The notes under the pieces were generated by a model. The model saw only the letters and a program-made list of their open reading frames with translations. It did not search any database and was not told where the DNA came from. From assembly GCA_900550035.1 (NCBI GenBank), contig URQS01000025.1, forward strand, positions 1 to 45,101: 45,101 nucleotides of DNA. The letters are read 5' to 3'. Shown piece by piece: positions 1-7,098 of this stretch (position 1 is its first letter; every line of letters starts with the position of its first letter). The position numbers and the translations under genes are program-made. This DNA is from an uncultured Prevotella sp. (GTDB lineage: Bacteria; Bacteroidota; Bacteroidia; Bacteroidales; Bacteroidaceae).

Positions 1-399
1 TCTGCGAGGTAATGATTTGAAAGCGTTTCTATTTCTCCAATCTGCGTTTTTCGCTATTCCTCGTCTATGCCACTTAATGCCAACAACAGCCACAACCACT
101 TGAAACTCAAAATAAAAGCATCATTCTGCTATATTTTGCTTTTTTAGGCGTTATTTTTTCGTAAAAACATGCCGACAATATTGTTGATTCGGGATTTTAT
201 ATACCTTGCTGTGTCTTTGTTGACATATACCTTTATAGGAAAAGTAAAGGCATAAATAAGGAATACTACTGGTTACTTTCCTAAACTTATCTCATAAATG
301 GTAAAAAGAAACTATTTAGAAGTTGTGCCCGACACGGATTAGGGTATTGAGATATGAATAATAATAAGTTTTGGGGTATTCATATAAGAAGTAAACGCT
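1..399. other. Left-edge stretch with no gene called
   Basis: No convincing reading frame begins or ends here. A 14-codon frame starts at 299 and stops at 341, too short to call. On the minus strand a stretch encoding a hydrophobic segment lies around 55-115 but has no start codon and an upstream stop. The sequence is AT-rich, as expected of an intergenic or decayed segment. No tRNA-like fold or clear promoter was seen. Confidence 0.5.
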
Positions 400-912
400 A
401 TGTTGAGTAAGAATAAAAAGAATATTAAGATGAAGAATTGCTACTTATATATAATGATGTTGCTCCTTGCAAGTTGTTCAGAACTACGTGCGAGCGACAG
501 TCCTGAAGCAAAGACTCTCCTCGGAATTATTACTGTTGACCAAGGCGACACAATATCGGGGATGAATTTGATGAAAGAGGCAGCAGATCAAGGTCGTTCC
601 TTGGCTGAACTGCTGATAACCATACCTGATTAGAAAGGCAGACTGAGAGCAGATGCGACAAAACTTGCCATAATTGCTCATCGTGTACCTCTCGCCAATC
701 TGATTCTTGGTGACCTCTATTATGAGCCTGATGAGAATGGCAAATCAAACAAGCAACTTGCTGTGGAATATTATATGAAAGCAGAAGAACATGCTGTATT
801 GGAACGCCATGGTGCTGAAAGAGTGCTCGACTATTACAGAAATGGAGGGAATGTCCAACTTACAGAAAATGATATCAAACGATTGGAACTGATTGTACAA
901 CCTAAAGTGTAG
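400..912 (+). pseudogene. SEL1/TPR-like lipoprotein, broken by an in-frame TAG
   Basis: The frame opens at ATG 400 with a lipoprotein signal peptide: a Lys-rich start, a hydrophobic stretch and the lipobox LLASC near residue 26. TPR/SEL1-flavoured text follows (GDTISGMNLMKEAADQGRS). It is cut by TAG at 631-633. The same frame then stays open and makes sense to a second TAG at 910-912, giving further SEL1-like text such as LAIIAHRVPLANLILGDLYY and NKQLAVEYYMKAEEHA. Intact neighbouring genes also stop at TAG, for example those ending at 3170 and 13150, so recoding of TAG is unlikely. The simplest reading is one original gene of about 170 codons killed by a point mutation. SEL1 proteins commonly act as scaffolds or partners in signalling loci, and PP2C remnants follow immediately. 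Confidence 0.65.
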
Positions 913-1125
913 AAACGTAATGAAAACAATAACACAAGTATTTCTGACTTTTGGAAGAAACACATTGGTACGCCAGATTGTGACTCAAAGGTGAAACTTG
1001 CTTGTAAGAAAGCGAGTTGTGCAATTGACAAAAAGACATCTGAGCTTCATCATGCAGAGATGGGTACTACCATGGTCATGGCGAGTATTGAGAACGATGT
1101 GGCAACCATTGCACATATCATATAA
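913..1125 (+). pseudogene. PP2C-type protein phosphatase, internal fragment
   Basis: Directly after the TAG at 910-912 the frame stays open for about 70 codons to TAA at 1123-1125. It contains the segment HHAEMGTTMVMASIENDVAT followed by IAHI. In PP2C Ser/Thr phosphatases this region (GTT.V.A.I....A.IAH.GDSR) leads into the conserved GDSR strand. Here the text stops exactly before GDSR. There is no start codon, no N-terminal metal-binding Asp and no C-terminal half, so it is a relic. The match is by motif recognition, not alignment. A fragment of the N-terminus of the same kind of protein lies downstream at 1560, so the locus has been rearranged. Confidence 0.5.
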
Positions 1126-1146
1126 TAAACATTAAATTCAACTGAT

Positions 1147-1497
1147 ATGAAAACAATAAAGAATACAAATTCGTTTTATGTTCTTGGAGTAAAATTTGAG
1201 AATGTACAAGAGGCTATTGAATATGCCATTAATGAAAGTGACAAAAATGGTGTCTATGTAGGAGAAGACGCTAAGCGATATCCTTGTTTCGACTCGGAAG
1301 ACTATGCGTCAGAAGACCGGTTCTTTTGGAATATAGTGTTTGCAAGATCAAAAGAGGAATTGAATAGAAAACTTGTAGAGCTGAAGAGTGTCTCGCCTCA
1401 AACCAACCACAACAAGTTTTCGGAGGCATTGGCTCCAATGGTTTATTGGGAAGGTGACAGCATTTATGATGTGATTGCTACTGAAGACATAGAGTAA
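1147..1497 (+). CDS. Hypothetical acidic protein, 116 aa
   Basis: I do not recognise this protein. It starts at ATG 1147, 21 bases after the end of the phosphatase relic, and ends with TAA at 1497. It has no signal peptide or membrane segment and is acidic. The middle is rich in Asp, Glu and aromatic residues (YPCFDSEDYASEDRFFWNIV), and the C-terminus ends YDVIATEDIE. It lies between pieces of broken signalling genes, yet its own frame is clean from start to stop, so it may still be expressed. A small cytoplasmic immunity or adaptor-type protein is possible, but nothing in the sequence proves it. Confidence 0.55.
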   Translation: MKTIKNTNSFYVLGVKFENVQEAIEYAINESDKNGVYVGEDAKRYPCFDSEDYASEDRFFWNIVFARSKEELNRKLVELKSVSPQTNHNKFSEALAPMVYWEGDSIYDVIATEDIE

Positions 1498-1559
1498 TAC
1501 CATGGTAGTATATGTCATACATTGGCCTCTTTATTATCATTAATCATAAAGAAGGGAAA

Positions 1560-1630
1560 ATGAAAATAAGATATACAACAATAAGCAAGACTGGCAGAAG
1601 GCATAACAATGAGGATGCCTTCAAGTTCAT
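1560..1630 (+). pseudogene. PP2C-type phosphatase, N-terminal fragment
   Basis: ATG 1560 begins a frame reading MKIRYTTISKTGRRHNNEDA. This is the classic start of a PP2C Ser/Thr phosphatase (strand 1, then G.R..NEDA with the first metal-binding Asp). After about 23 codons the homology ends, and the sequence that follows reads sensibly only in another frame. The fragment therefore cannot make an enzyme. With the internal PP2C piece at 913-1125 it shows that the locus once carried at least one PP2C gene, now broken and out of order. Confidence 0.55.
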
Positions 1631-1780
1631 AAATTACCAAATACAGACGACCTGTTTGATATACAATTATATTTCGACCGCAACAGACTTATATGGAAGT
1701 ATGCGAAGAAGGATCAAAAGACCGGCAAATTGATAGCAATAAGCGAAGAGCCTGCGTTGGCCCTTTTGCTGGATGGTTAG
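1631..1780 (+). pseudogene. C-terminal remnant of an unidentified gene
   Basis: From 1631 a frame shifted relative to the PP2C start runs for 49 codons to TAG at 1778-1780. It encodes a well-formed charged and hydrophobic text containing DDLFDIQLYFDRNRLIWKYA and ending EEPALALLLDG. It has no start codon. The abrupt switch at 1630/1631 looks like a deletion joint between two genes. The family is not recognised; it could be the tail of another protein from the same lost cluster. Confidence 0.4.
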
Positions 1781-1871
1781 AATTCAAGATTCCGTGAAAT
1801 ATTGCCGTGATAGAATGGTTGTTTATTCTCGCTCTATAACATAAAAAGTATAACTTATACAAGTGAAAATT

Positions 1872-2672
1872 ATGATAGGAAGTATTATAGGAGACATTGT
1901 GGGAAGCATATATGAGTTCCACAATATAAAGACGAAGGAATTCCCTTTGTTTTCAGACCGGTCTGACTATACAGATGACAGCATTTTGTCGATAGCTACT
2001 GCAAAGTGGATTCTTGAAGGTGCAAGTAAGAGTGATAGCGGTAGGTATTATTATAGATATGGGACAAACTATCCACATCCATTGGGTGGATATGGCAGCG
2101 GTTTTCAGAAATGGCTTTGGCAAGCTGAAAATGGAGATTTTGAACCATATGTAAGTTGCGGTAACGGTTGTGCAATGCGTGTTGGACCTGTTGGATGGGC
2201 TTTTGATACCATAGAAGATATTCTTGTGTATGCAAAATGTTCGGCAGAGTGTACCCACAATCATCCAGAAGGAATTAAAGGTGCACAGGCTACGGCACTT
2301 TGCGTGCTTATGGGCAGGAAAGGGCTAAGCAAGGAAGAAATAAGGAGTGAAATATCAGCCCGTTTTGGCTACGACCTAAACTTTACTTGTGACGAAATTC
2401 GTAACACGTATAAATGGGGAGGTACTTGTCAGGATACAGTGCCACAGTCTATTGTTGCATTCCTCGATGGAAAAAACTTTGAAGATTGCATACGTAACGC
2501 TGTAAGTATAGGTGGCGATAGTGATACCATTGCCTGTATTACTGGCTCTATTGCTGAGGCTTATTTTGGAGTACCCGAAGAACTCTATGTAGAAGCTTTA
2601 AATCGCTTAACTCCACATTTTAAGAATGTTGTTACAGTGTTTGAGGAAAAATTCGGCAATAACATTTTGTAA
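1872..2672 (+). CDS. ADP-ribosylglycohydrolase family protein
   Basis: ADP-ribosylglycohydrolases (ARH/DraG family) remove ADP-ribose from modified proteins, nucleic acids or small molecules with two Mg2+ ions. The hallmarks are present: GDIVGS at the N-terminus, the metal-binding YTDDS near residue 35 and the C-terminal GGDSDTIACITG near residue 220. About 266 residues is a full-length single-domain enzyme, cytoplasmic with no signal peptide. The family usually starts with a short strand before GD.(I/V)GS, so ATG 1872 is preferred over the in-frame GTG at 1863. The substrate cannot be told from sequence. Intact DUF1810 follows 39 bases downstream on the same strand, and the pair may be co-transcribed. 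Confidence 0.85.
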   Translation: MIGSIIGDIVGSIYEFHNIKTKEFPLFSDRSDYTDDSILSIATAKWILEGASKSDSGRYYYRYGTNYPHPLGGYGSGFQKWLWQAENGDFEPYVSCGNGCAMRVGPVGWAFDTIEDILVYAKCSAECTHNHPEGIKGAQATALCVLMGRKGLSKEEIRSEISARFGYDLNFTCDEIRNTYKWGGTCQDTVPQSIVAFLDGKNFEDCIRNAVSIGGDSDTIACITGSIAEAYFGVPEELYVEALNRLTPHFKNVVTVFEEKFGNNIL

Positions 2673-2711
2673 CAGCTATAATAGTCGTATATATAAAACA
2701 AGAAAAGAGGA

Positions 2712-3170
2712 ATGAAAGATATATTTACGCCAAACAATATAGAGTCTCTTGAAGACAATGAGGTCTTCAATCTGCAACGCTTCTTGGATGCGCAGTCGCA
2801 CTACTACGAGCAAGCTTTACGAGAAGTGCAAGACGGATTGAAGCGTTCTCACTGGATATGGTTTATTTTCCCGCAGCTTGCTATACTTGGACATAGCTAT
2901 AATGCTAAATATTATGGTATCAGTGGATATGATGAGGCTGAGGCATATCTGAAACATCCTGTATTGGGCGAACGTTTGAGAACCATTACCAAAGCTCTGT
3001 TAGTACATACAGATATGGATGTGGTTGACATATTTGGAGGACTTGACGCAATGAAGGTATGTTCTTGCATGACCCTATTTGATGCAGTATCACCGAATGA
3101 TGTATTTCAGAAAGTCCTTGATGGTTTCTATAAAGGACAATATGATTTGAAGACGTTGAACTATATGTAG
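2712..3170 (+). CDS. DUF1810 family protein
   Basis: The 152-residue protein carries the DUF1810 signature: an N-terminal FNLQRFLDAQ.. .YEQALREVQ.G.K segment, then HWIWFIFPQL near residue 50 and a KYYGISGYDEAEAYLKHP stretch. Length and motif order match the family, which consists of small cytoplasmic all-alpha proteins of unknown biochemical function. There is no signal peptide. It lies 39 bases after the ADP-ribosylglycohydrolase and 7 bases before a small lipoprotein. The next-door placement makes a role in ADP-ribose or NAD metabolism plausible, but that is inference from neighbourhood only. Confidence 0.8.
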   Translation: MKDIFTPNNIESLEDNEVFNLQRFLDAQSHYYEQALREVQDGLKRSHWIWFIFPQLAILGHSYNAKYYGISGYDEAEAYLKHPVLGERLRTITKALLVHTDMDVVDIFGGLDAMKVCSCMTLFDAVSPNDVFQKVLDGFYKGQYDLKTLNYM

Positions 3171-3177
3171 AGAAGAT

Positions 3178-3378
3178 ATGAAAATAAAACTATTATATCT
3201 CGTTGTAGCAATTATAGCTATATCGGCTTGCTTTGATTCTATATCATCCAAGCATCCATTGCATTTCTGGTTGCCAGAAGAGACCACATTAAACGAGGAT
3301 ATGAAAGAATGTATTGCTGGTATAGAGGCTTACCGTAAAGGTGAAAGGCGTTTCTTTCCAGACAATGATGTGATATGA
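3178..3378 (+). CDS. Small hypothetical lipoprotein, 66 aa
   Basis: ATG 3178 follows the DUF1810 stop by 7 bases. The protein opens with a Lys start, a hydrophobic core and a lipobox-like ISAC near residue 18, so it is probably exported and lipidated. The mature part is only about 48 residues (SKHPLHFWLPEETTLNEDMK...). It ends with TGA at 3376-3378. The short mature part may mean it is the truncated start of a longer lost lipoprotein. The function is not recognised. Confidence 0.5.
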   Translation: MKIKLLYLVVAIIAISACFDSISSKHPLHFWLPEETTLNEDMKECIAGIEAYRKGERRFFPDNDVI

Positions 3379-3418
3379 GAGTTTTTGAATATTTAAAGAT
3401 AACGAAATAAGAAAAAAA

Positions 3419-3579
3419 ATGGATGAATATAAAATAAGTTTTCTTATCCGGATAAGAAGGTGGCATTAAGAGCTGCTGAGGCTATGGGTAAGAAGCATGG
3501 TGTGCATTTCTCTGTATACAAATGTGCATGGTGCGACGGATGGCATATAATAAGTAACTGTTTAAAACTAACTTTATAA
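3419..3579 (+). pseudogene. Frameshifted small CxxC protein
   Basis: ATG 3419 starts a frame reading MDEYKISF, which then hits a stop at 3467-3469. One base is missing after the TTTT at about 3438-3442. Reading on in the next frame gives YPDKKVALRAAEAMGKKHG, then VHFSVYKCAWCDGWHI and a TAA at 3577-3579. The joined product of about 53 residues with a CxxC.GWHI knuckle resembles small single-zinc-knuckle proteins of Bacteroidales and their phages. It is therefore called a gene with a one-base deletion. A sequencing error in the T run is the alternative. Confidence 0.5.
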
Positions 3580-3581
3580 AT

Positions 3582-4472
3582 ATGACAAAATTAAAAATTA
3601 TTCTAGTGTTATGGGCTTTTGCCTCTATTCTTGCTTGCAAGAATGAACGAGTTGACATGGCGGGATACATGAAAGAACGCGACTCGTTGATTATAGAGAA
3701 TCAGGCAAACAAAGCAGAACAGGCAGAACTTAACAGTATCATTTCTACTGTGTCTGCTGGATTAGACAGCATCGCAATACAAGAAGGTATCTTGTATTCG
3801 GGAAAGACACGTGACGGTGTGGCTCTTAATCGTAGTCAAATTATTGCCAACATAAATAGTATGGCGGAGATATTAAAGCGTCAACGCGAGAAGATACAAT
3901 CTCTGCAGGATTCGCTTGCAATGCGCTCAGCTAATCCTAACAAGTCGTCACAAAGCATTGAGAAATTACAAAATGTTATAGCCTTCCTTAACAAGCAACT
4001 TGCGGAAAAAGACAATGAAATTCAGTCACTTCGTCGTGATGTTAATTCTAAAAATAAAGACATTAACCAGCTTCGTACATCGTTGTCGGATATGCGAAAT
4101 AGAGCCGAGAAAGCTGAAAACCGCACTCAAGTTGTAACACAGGCTTTAGCCAAGCAGGATGAAATCATTAACGAGTGTTATATAAAGATTGGTACCAAAA
4201 AACAACTTGTCGCTTCTGGATTGTTGAAAGGTGGTTTCTTGCAGAAAAAGAAAGTCAATTATGAGGATGTGGACAAGAGCAAGTTTAATGCTGTTGACAT
4301 TCGTAAGTTCCGTGAGGTTACCTTGAAATCGAACAATCCGAAGATTCTGACACCACAACCAAGCAATAGCTCTTTCCATTTTGAAGAGAATGGAGATGGT
4401 ACTTGTACGCTTGTCATAACCAATCCTACTCAATTTTGGAGCGTGAGCAATTTCCTTATTATACAACTCTAA
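3582..4472 (+). CDS. Coiled-coil lipoprotein, first gene of envelope operon
   Basis: This 296-residue exported lipoprotein has signal peptide MTKLKIILVLWAFASILAC with the lipobox Cys at residue 19. Residues about 25-210 are a long charged coiled coil (heptad-like runs such as IEKLQNVIAFLNKQLAEKDN). It is followed by a compact C-terminal domain of about 75 residues ending in beta-rich text with an aromatic tail (NPTQFWSVSNFLIIQL). The shape suggests a periplasmic spacer anchored in a membrane and carrying a small end domain. It begins a run of five same-strand genes with gaps of 12, 1, 5 and 61 bases, so it is probably translated from one mRNA. I do not recognise a named family. Confidence 0.75.
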   Translation: MTKLKIILVLWAFASILACKNERVDMAGYMKERDSLIIENQANKAEQAELNSIISTVSAGLDSIAIQEGILYSGKTRDGVALNRSQIIANINSMAEILKRQREKIQSLQDSLAMRSANPNKSSQSIEKLQNVIAFLNKQLAEKDNEIQSLRRDVNSKNKDINQLRTSLSDMRNRAEKAENRTQVVTQALAKQDEIINECYIKIGTKKQLVASGLLKGGFLQKKKVNYEDVDKSKFNAVDIRKFREVTLKSNNPKILTPQPSNSSFHFEENGDGTCTLVITNPTQFWSVSNFLIIQL

Positions 4473-4484
4473 AACTTTAAAACT

Positions 4485-5360
4485 ATGATCAAAAAAATGA
4501 TTCTTTCTGTACTTCTTTGTACAGTATGTGTGGTTACAATGGCGCAAAGCCAAACCGTTACCCATGTCGTTCAGCGTGGCGAAACTATCGAAAGCATTGC
4601 TAAGTATTATAATGTGAGTGTCGAAGATATCAATAAGGCTAATCCTAATGCTGATGGTATCGTATATGTGGGAATGAAACTGAATATACCTGCAATTTCA
4701 AAGATTCAAACGGTTTCAACCAATGAACATCAAGGCGGAATAACGTACCCCAAAGAAAATAACAAAGAACATCATTCTAATGGTAAGGTTTACCAAGAAC
4801 ATAAGTACGATCGTGTAAAAAACAAAGATGAAAAAGTCGGCAAATTTGAATTTGCTGGTGAATTGGGCTTTGGCTTTATAAAGGGAGCTGACAATTTTAT
4901 GTATGAAGCTACAATTGGAGCAAACTATCACCTTCCATATAATTTATATGTTGGTGCACGTATAGGATATAATAGTGCAAATTACATAGGCTTAATTGAG
5001 ATTGACGGTCAGAATATTAATGCAAAGCAATATTATCACCTTCTTGAAATCCCTATAGAATTCGGTTATTCGCTAAAGAATGAAAGTGAGACCTTGGGAT
5101 TAATTCCTTTTATTGGTTTCAATACAAATATAGGCTTGTCAGGCAAGTATAAGCAGAGGACACTTGGAACAGGCGGGAAAGAAGAGTCACAAAAGATTAA
5201 AATAGGCGGAAAAGTAGGTATTGGAACAAGAGTTGGTGTACGTGTATACCTTTGGGGATTTGATATAACAGGCTCATACCAAATACCATTGAATGATAAA
5301 CAAAAAGGATGGTTTGGAAAAGAAGCTTTCCCGGAAATCACTTTAGCTTGGGGATTCTAA
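4485..5360 (+). CDS. LysM domain + outer-membrane beta-barrel protein
   Basis: A signal peptide (MIKKMILSVLLCTVCVVTMA, cut after the Ala-Gln region) is followed by one LysM domain at residues about 25-70 (HVVQRGETIESIAKYYNVSV ... GMKLNIP), which binds peptidoglycan. A polar linker of about 45 residues leads to a 165-residue C-terminal region of alternating amphipathic strands (FEFAGELGFGFIKG, NLYVGARIGYNSANYIG, VGIGTRVGVRVYLWGFD). This is typical of 8-strand outer-membrane barrels of Bacteroidetes (OMP_b-brl class). It ends with an aromatic Phe, as barrels do. The protein would tie the outer membrane to the wall, as OmpA does by other means. It starts 12 bases after the lipoprotein gene. Confidence 0.8.
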   Translation: MIKKMILSVLLCTVCVVTMAQSQTVTHVVQRGETIESIAKYYNVSVEDINKANPNADGIVYVGMKLNIPAISKIQTVSTNEHQGGITYPKENNKEHHSNGKVYQEHKYDRVKNKDEKVGKFEFAGELGFGFIKGADNFMYEATIGANYHLPYNLYVGARIGYNSANYIGLIEIDGQNINAKQYYHLLEIPIEFGYSLKNESETLGLIPFIGFNTNIGLSGKYKQRTLGTGGKEESQKIKIGGKVGIGTRVGVRVYLWGFDITGSYQIPLNDKQKGWFGKEAFPEITLAWGF

Positions 5361-5361
5361 T

Positions 5362-6111
5362 ATGAAAAGTATATATGCTGTTATATGTTTATTGGGATTC
5401 TGCCTTGGCTTGAATGCCCAAGATGCCATCATTTATCGTGATGGTCGTGTGAAGTCTGTCAAAATCATTCAGACTAATAATGACAAAATTCTTTTCAAAG
5501 AGTCTGGCAACAAGAATGCCTCTGAGGAATATGTTGAGAACACGAAGGTGTTCATGCTGAAGTTCAAAACTCGTGGAAATGTAGTGTTCAATGCCAATGG
5601 CGAACGCATACTTGCTACTTCAGAACCAACACAAATTCCAAAAGATGCTATCGTTGTCTATTATAAGGACGGAAGAGAAGTTCCTGCTTATAATCTGACG
5701 ATGGACGCAAATACCGTATCGTTCAAAGCAAGCAAGAAAGGCAAGGACAGACCGATATTCTCGCCAAAGGCTGAAGTGTTTATGATTCGTTACCCAGATG
5801 GAACACGTGATATTCTGACTGACCTCATGGCTGAAGAACAACGTGAACGTGAGCGTAAAGCAGAAGAAGAGAGATTAAGAACGCAGCGAGAGGCTGAAGA
5901 AGCAGAGGCAGCTCGGAAAAAGGCTGAAGAGGAAAACATGGCAAATGCCAAGAATCCAAAGAAGGCTACGATAATCACTCAAAAGGGAGTACGCATGAAA
6001 GTCTGGATATGTGAAGATACTGCTACTATAGTATCGTATAAGAAAGTGAATTCAGCCAAGGCACCCATCTTTAATATGAGTAAAGCAAAGATTAAGAACA
6101 TCATATACTAA
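5362..6111 (+). CDS. Exported protein with three repeated beta units and a charged helix
   Basis: A signal peptide (MKSIYAVICLLGFCLGLNAQ) precedes two related units. The first is at about 20-75 (DAIIYRDGRVKSVKIIQTNN ... VFMLKF) and the second at about 98-150 (DAIVVYYKDGREVPAYNLTM ... VFMIRYPDG). A very charged helix follows (EEQRERERKAEEERLRTQRE..., about 155-195), then a third diverged unit at about 200-249 (KATIITQKGVRMKVWICEDT ... IKNIIY). This is an internal triplication linked by a coiled coil. It has no enzyme motif and I recognise no named family. The gene starts one base after the previous stop and ends 5 bases before the next start, so it is translationally tied into the operon. A periplasmic adaptor is likely. 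Confidence 0.7.
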   Translation: MKSIYAVICLLGFCLGLNAQDAIIYRDGRVKSVKIIQTNNDKILFKESGNKNASEEYVENTKVFMLKFKTRGNVVFNANGERILATSEPTQIPKDAIVVYYKDGREVPAYNLTMDANTVSFKASKKGKDRPIFSPKAEVFMIRYPDGTRDILTDLMAEEQRERERKAEEERLRTQREAEEAEAARKKAEEENMANAKNPKKATIITQKGVRMKVWICEDTATIVSYKKVNSAKAPIFNMSKAKIKNIIY

Positions 6112-6116
6112 TAATT

Positions 6117-7037
6117 ATGAAACGATTCTTTGTGATAATACTATTAAGCTTGTTTACCATCACTTATATATGTGGACAAGAAATAAAGAAACATGTTATT
6201 CAGCGTGGAGAAACCTTGGAATCTATAGCAAAAAACTATAATATTTCACCAACAGAACTACGCAATGCCAACAATGACATGGAAATATTCTATACAGGGT
6301 TAGAGATAAATATTCCTATCAAGAAGCCTACTGTGGTGTCAAATAGAACAGAACTATCTCCTAATTCTGATGAACAATTTCTAAAAACATTGACTGCATA
6401 TATGAACGACTGTGAAATTGCAGATAAATTGTTTGAGGCACGTAACTATTCTAAAGCCCAGAAACAATACCAACAGATTATTAGGAAGTATAATGGTGTA
6501 TTGTCATGCGAGGAAGCACTTTATGGGAATGCTCTATGCTCTTACAATCGCGAAAAGTGGAAATCAGCTATAAAGGATTTATCAATCGTTGTCAATAATG
6601 AAGACTGTTCACAAGAGCAACGAAATCATTGCAAAAAGTTACTGGTAAAAGCTCAATCGTACAGAGACCAGCAATTAGAAAACCGTAGTAACCTTTGGGG
6701 TGGTCTTTTTATGACAGCGGCTACTGTAGGAGTGGCATACATGAATGCAAAGTCTGGCTCAAAGCCTACATCTGGAACTTTGAATTCAAATACGAGTACC
6801 ATTAGTGATAGTAATGATTCGTCAACAGACAACGGGGGTTCAAGTGAACAAACATTCAAGAAATCATCCAAAGTATGTAGAAGATGTAATGGTGGTGGCA
6901 AATGTTTTTCGTGTCACGGAAAAGGTATCAGAACAGACAATCACTTTGGTACTGGCGTTGACCCCACACACGATTGTGGCGTATGTGGAGGTGACGGCAA
7001 ATGTCCCTCTTGCAATGGAACAGGGAAGCAAAGCTAA
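6117..7037 (+). CDS. LysM + TPR-like + DnaJ-type zinc-knuckle exported protein
   Basis: The signal peptide ends near residue 21 (...ITYICGQE). A LysM domain follows at 24-70 (KHVIQRGETLESIAKNYNIS), close in sequence to that of the barrel protein two genes upstream. Residues about 85-185 form helical TPR-like repeats (ARNYSKAQKQYQQIIRKYNG). After a Gly/Ala segment (about 190-205) and a Ser/Thr/Asn-rich linker, the C-terminus has DnaJ-style knuckles: CRRCNGGGKCFSCHGKG and CGVCGGDGKCPSCNGTG, eight Cys in four CxxC pairs. Such knuckles bind two zinc ions in cytoplasmic DnaJ, so finding them on a secreted wall-binding protein is unusual. It lies 5 bases after the previous gene. Confidence 0.8.
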   Translation: MKRFFVIILLSLFTITYICGQEIKKHVIQRGETLESIAKNYNISPTELRNANNDMEIFYTGLEINIPIKKPTVVSNRTELSPNSDEQFLKTLTAYMNDCEIADKLFEARNYSKAQKQYQQIIRKYNGVLSCEEALYGNALCSYNREKWKSAIKDLSIVVNNEDCSQEQRNHCKKLLVKAQSYRDQQLENRSNLWGGLFMTAATVGVAYMNAKSGSKPTSGTLNSNTSTISDSNDSSTDNGGSSEQTFKKSSKVCRRCNGGGKCFSCHGKGIRTDNHFGTGVDPTHDCGVCGGDGKCPSCNGTGKQS

Positions 7038-7098
7038 TTGTTTTGAAATACTGTATGTTTGGCAAATAGACTATTAATGTTATTGAAAATTTTAAAAT

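Noticed and set aside
55..115. Minus-strand hydrophobic peptide at the left edge
   Set aside because: The frame has an upstream stop and no start codon.
400..1125. TAG recoded as an amino acid
   Set aside because: Intact genes in this window use TAG as a normal stop, so a recoded alphabet is not supported.
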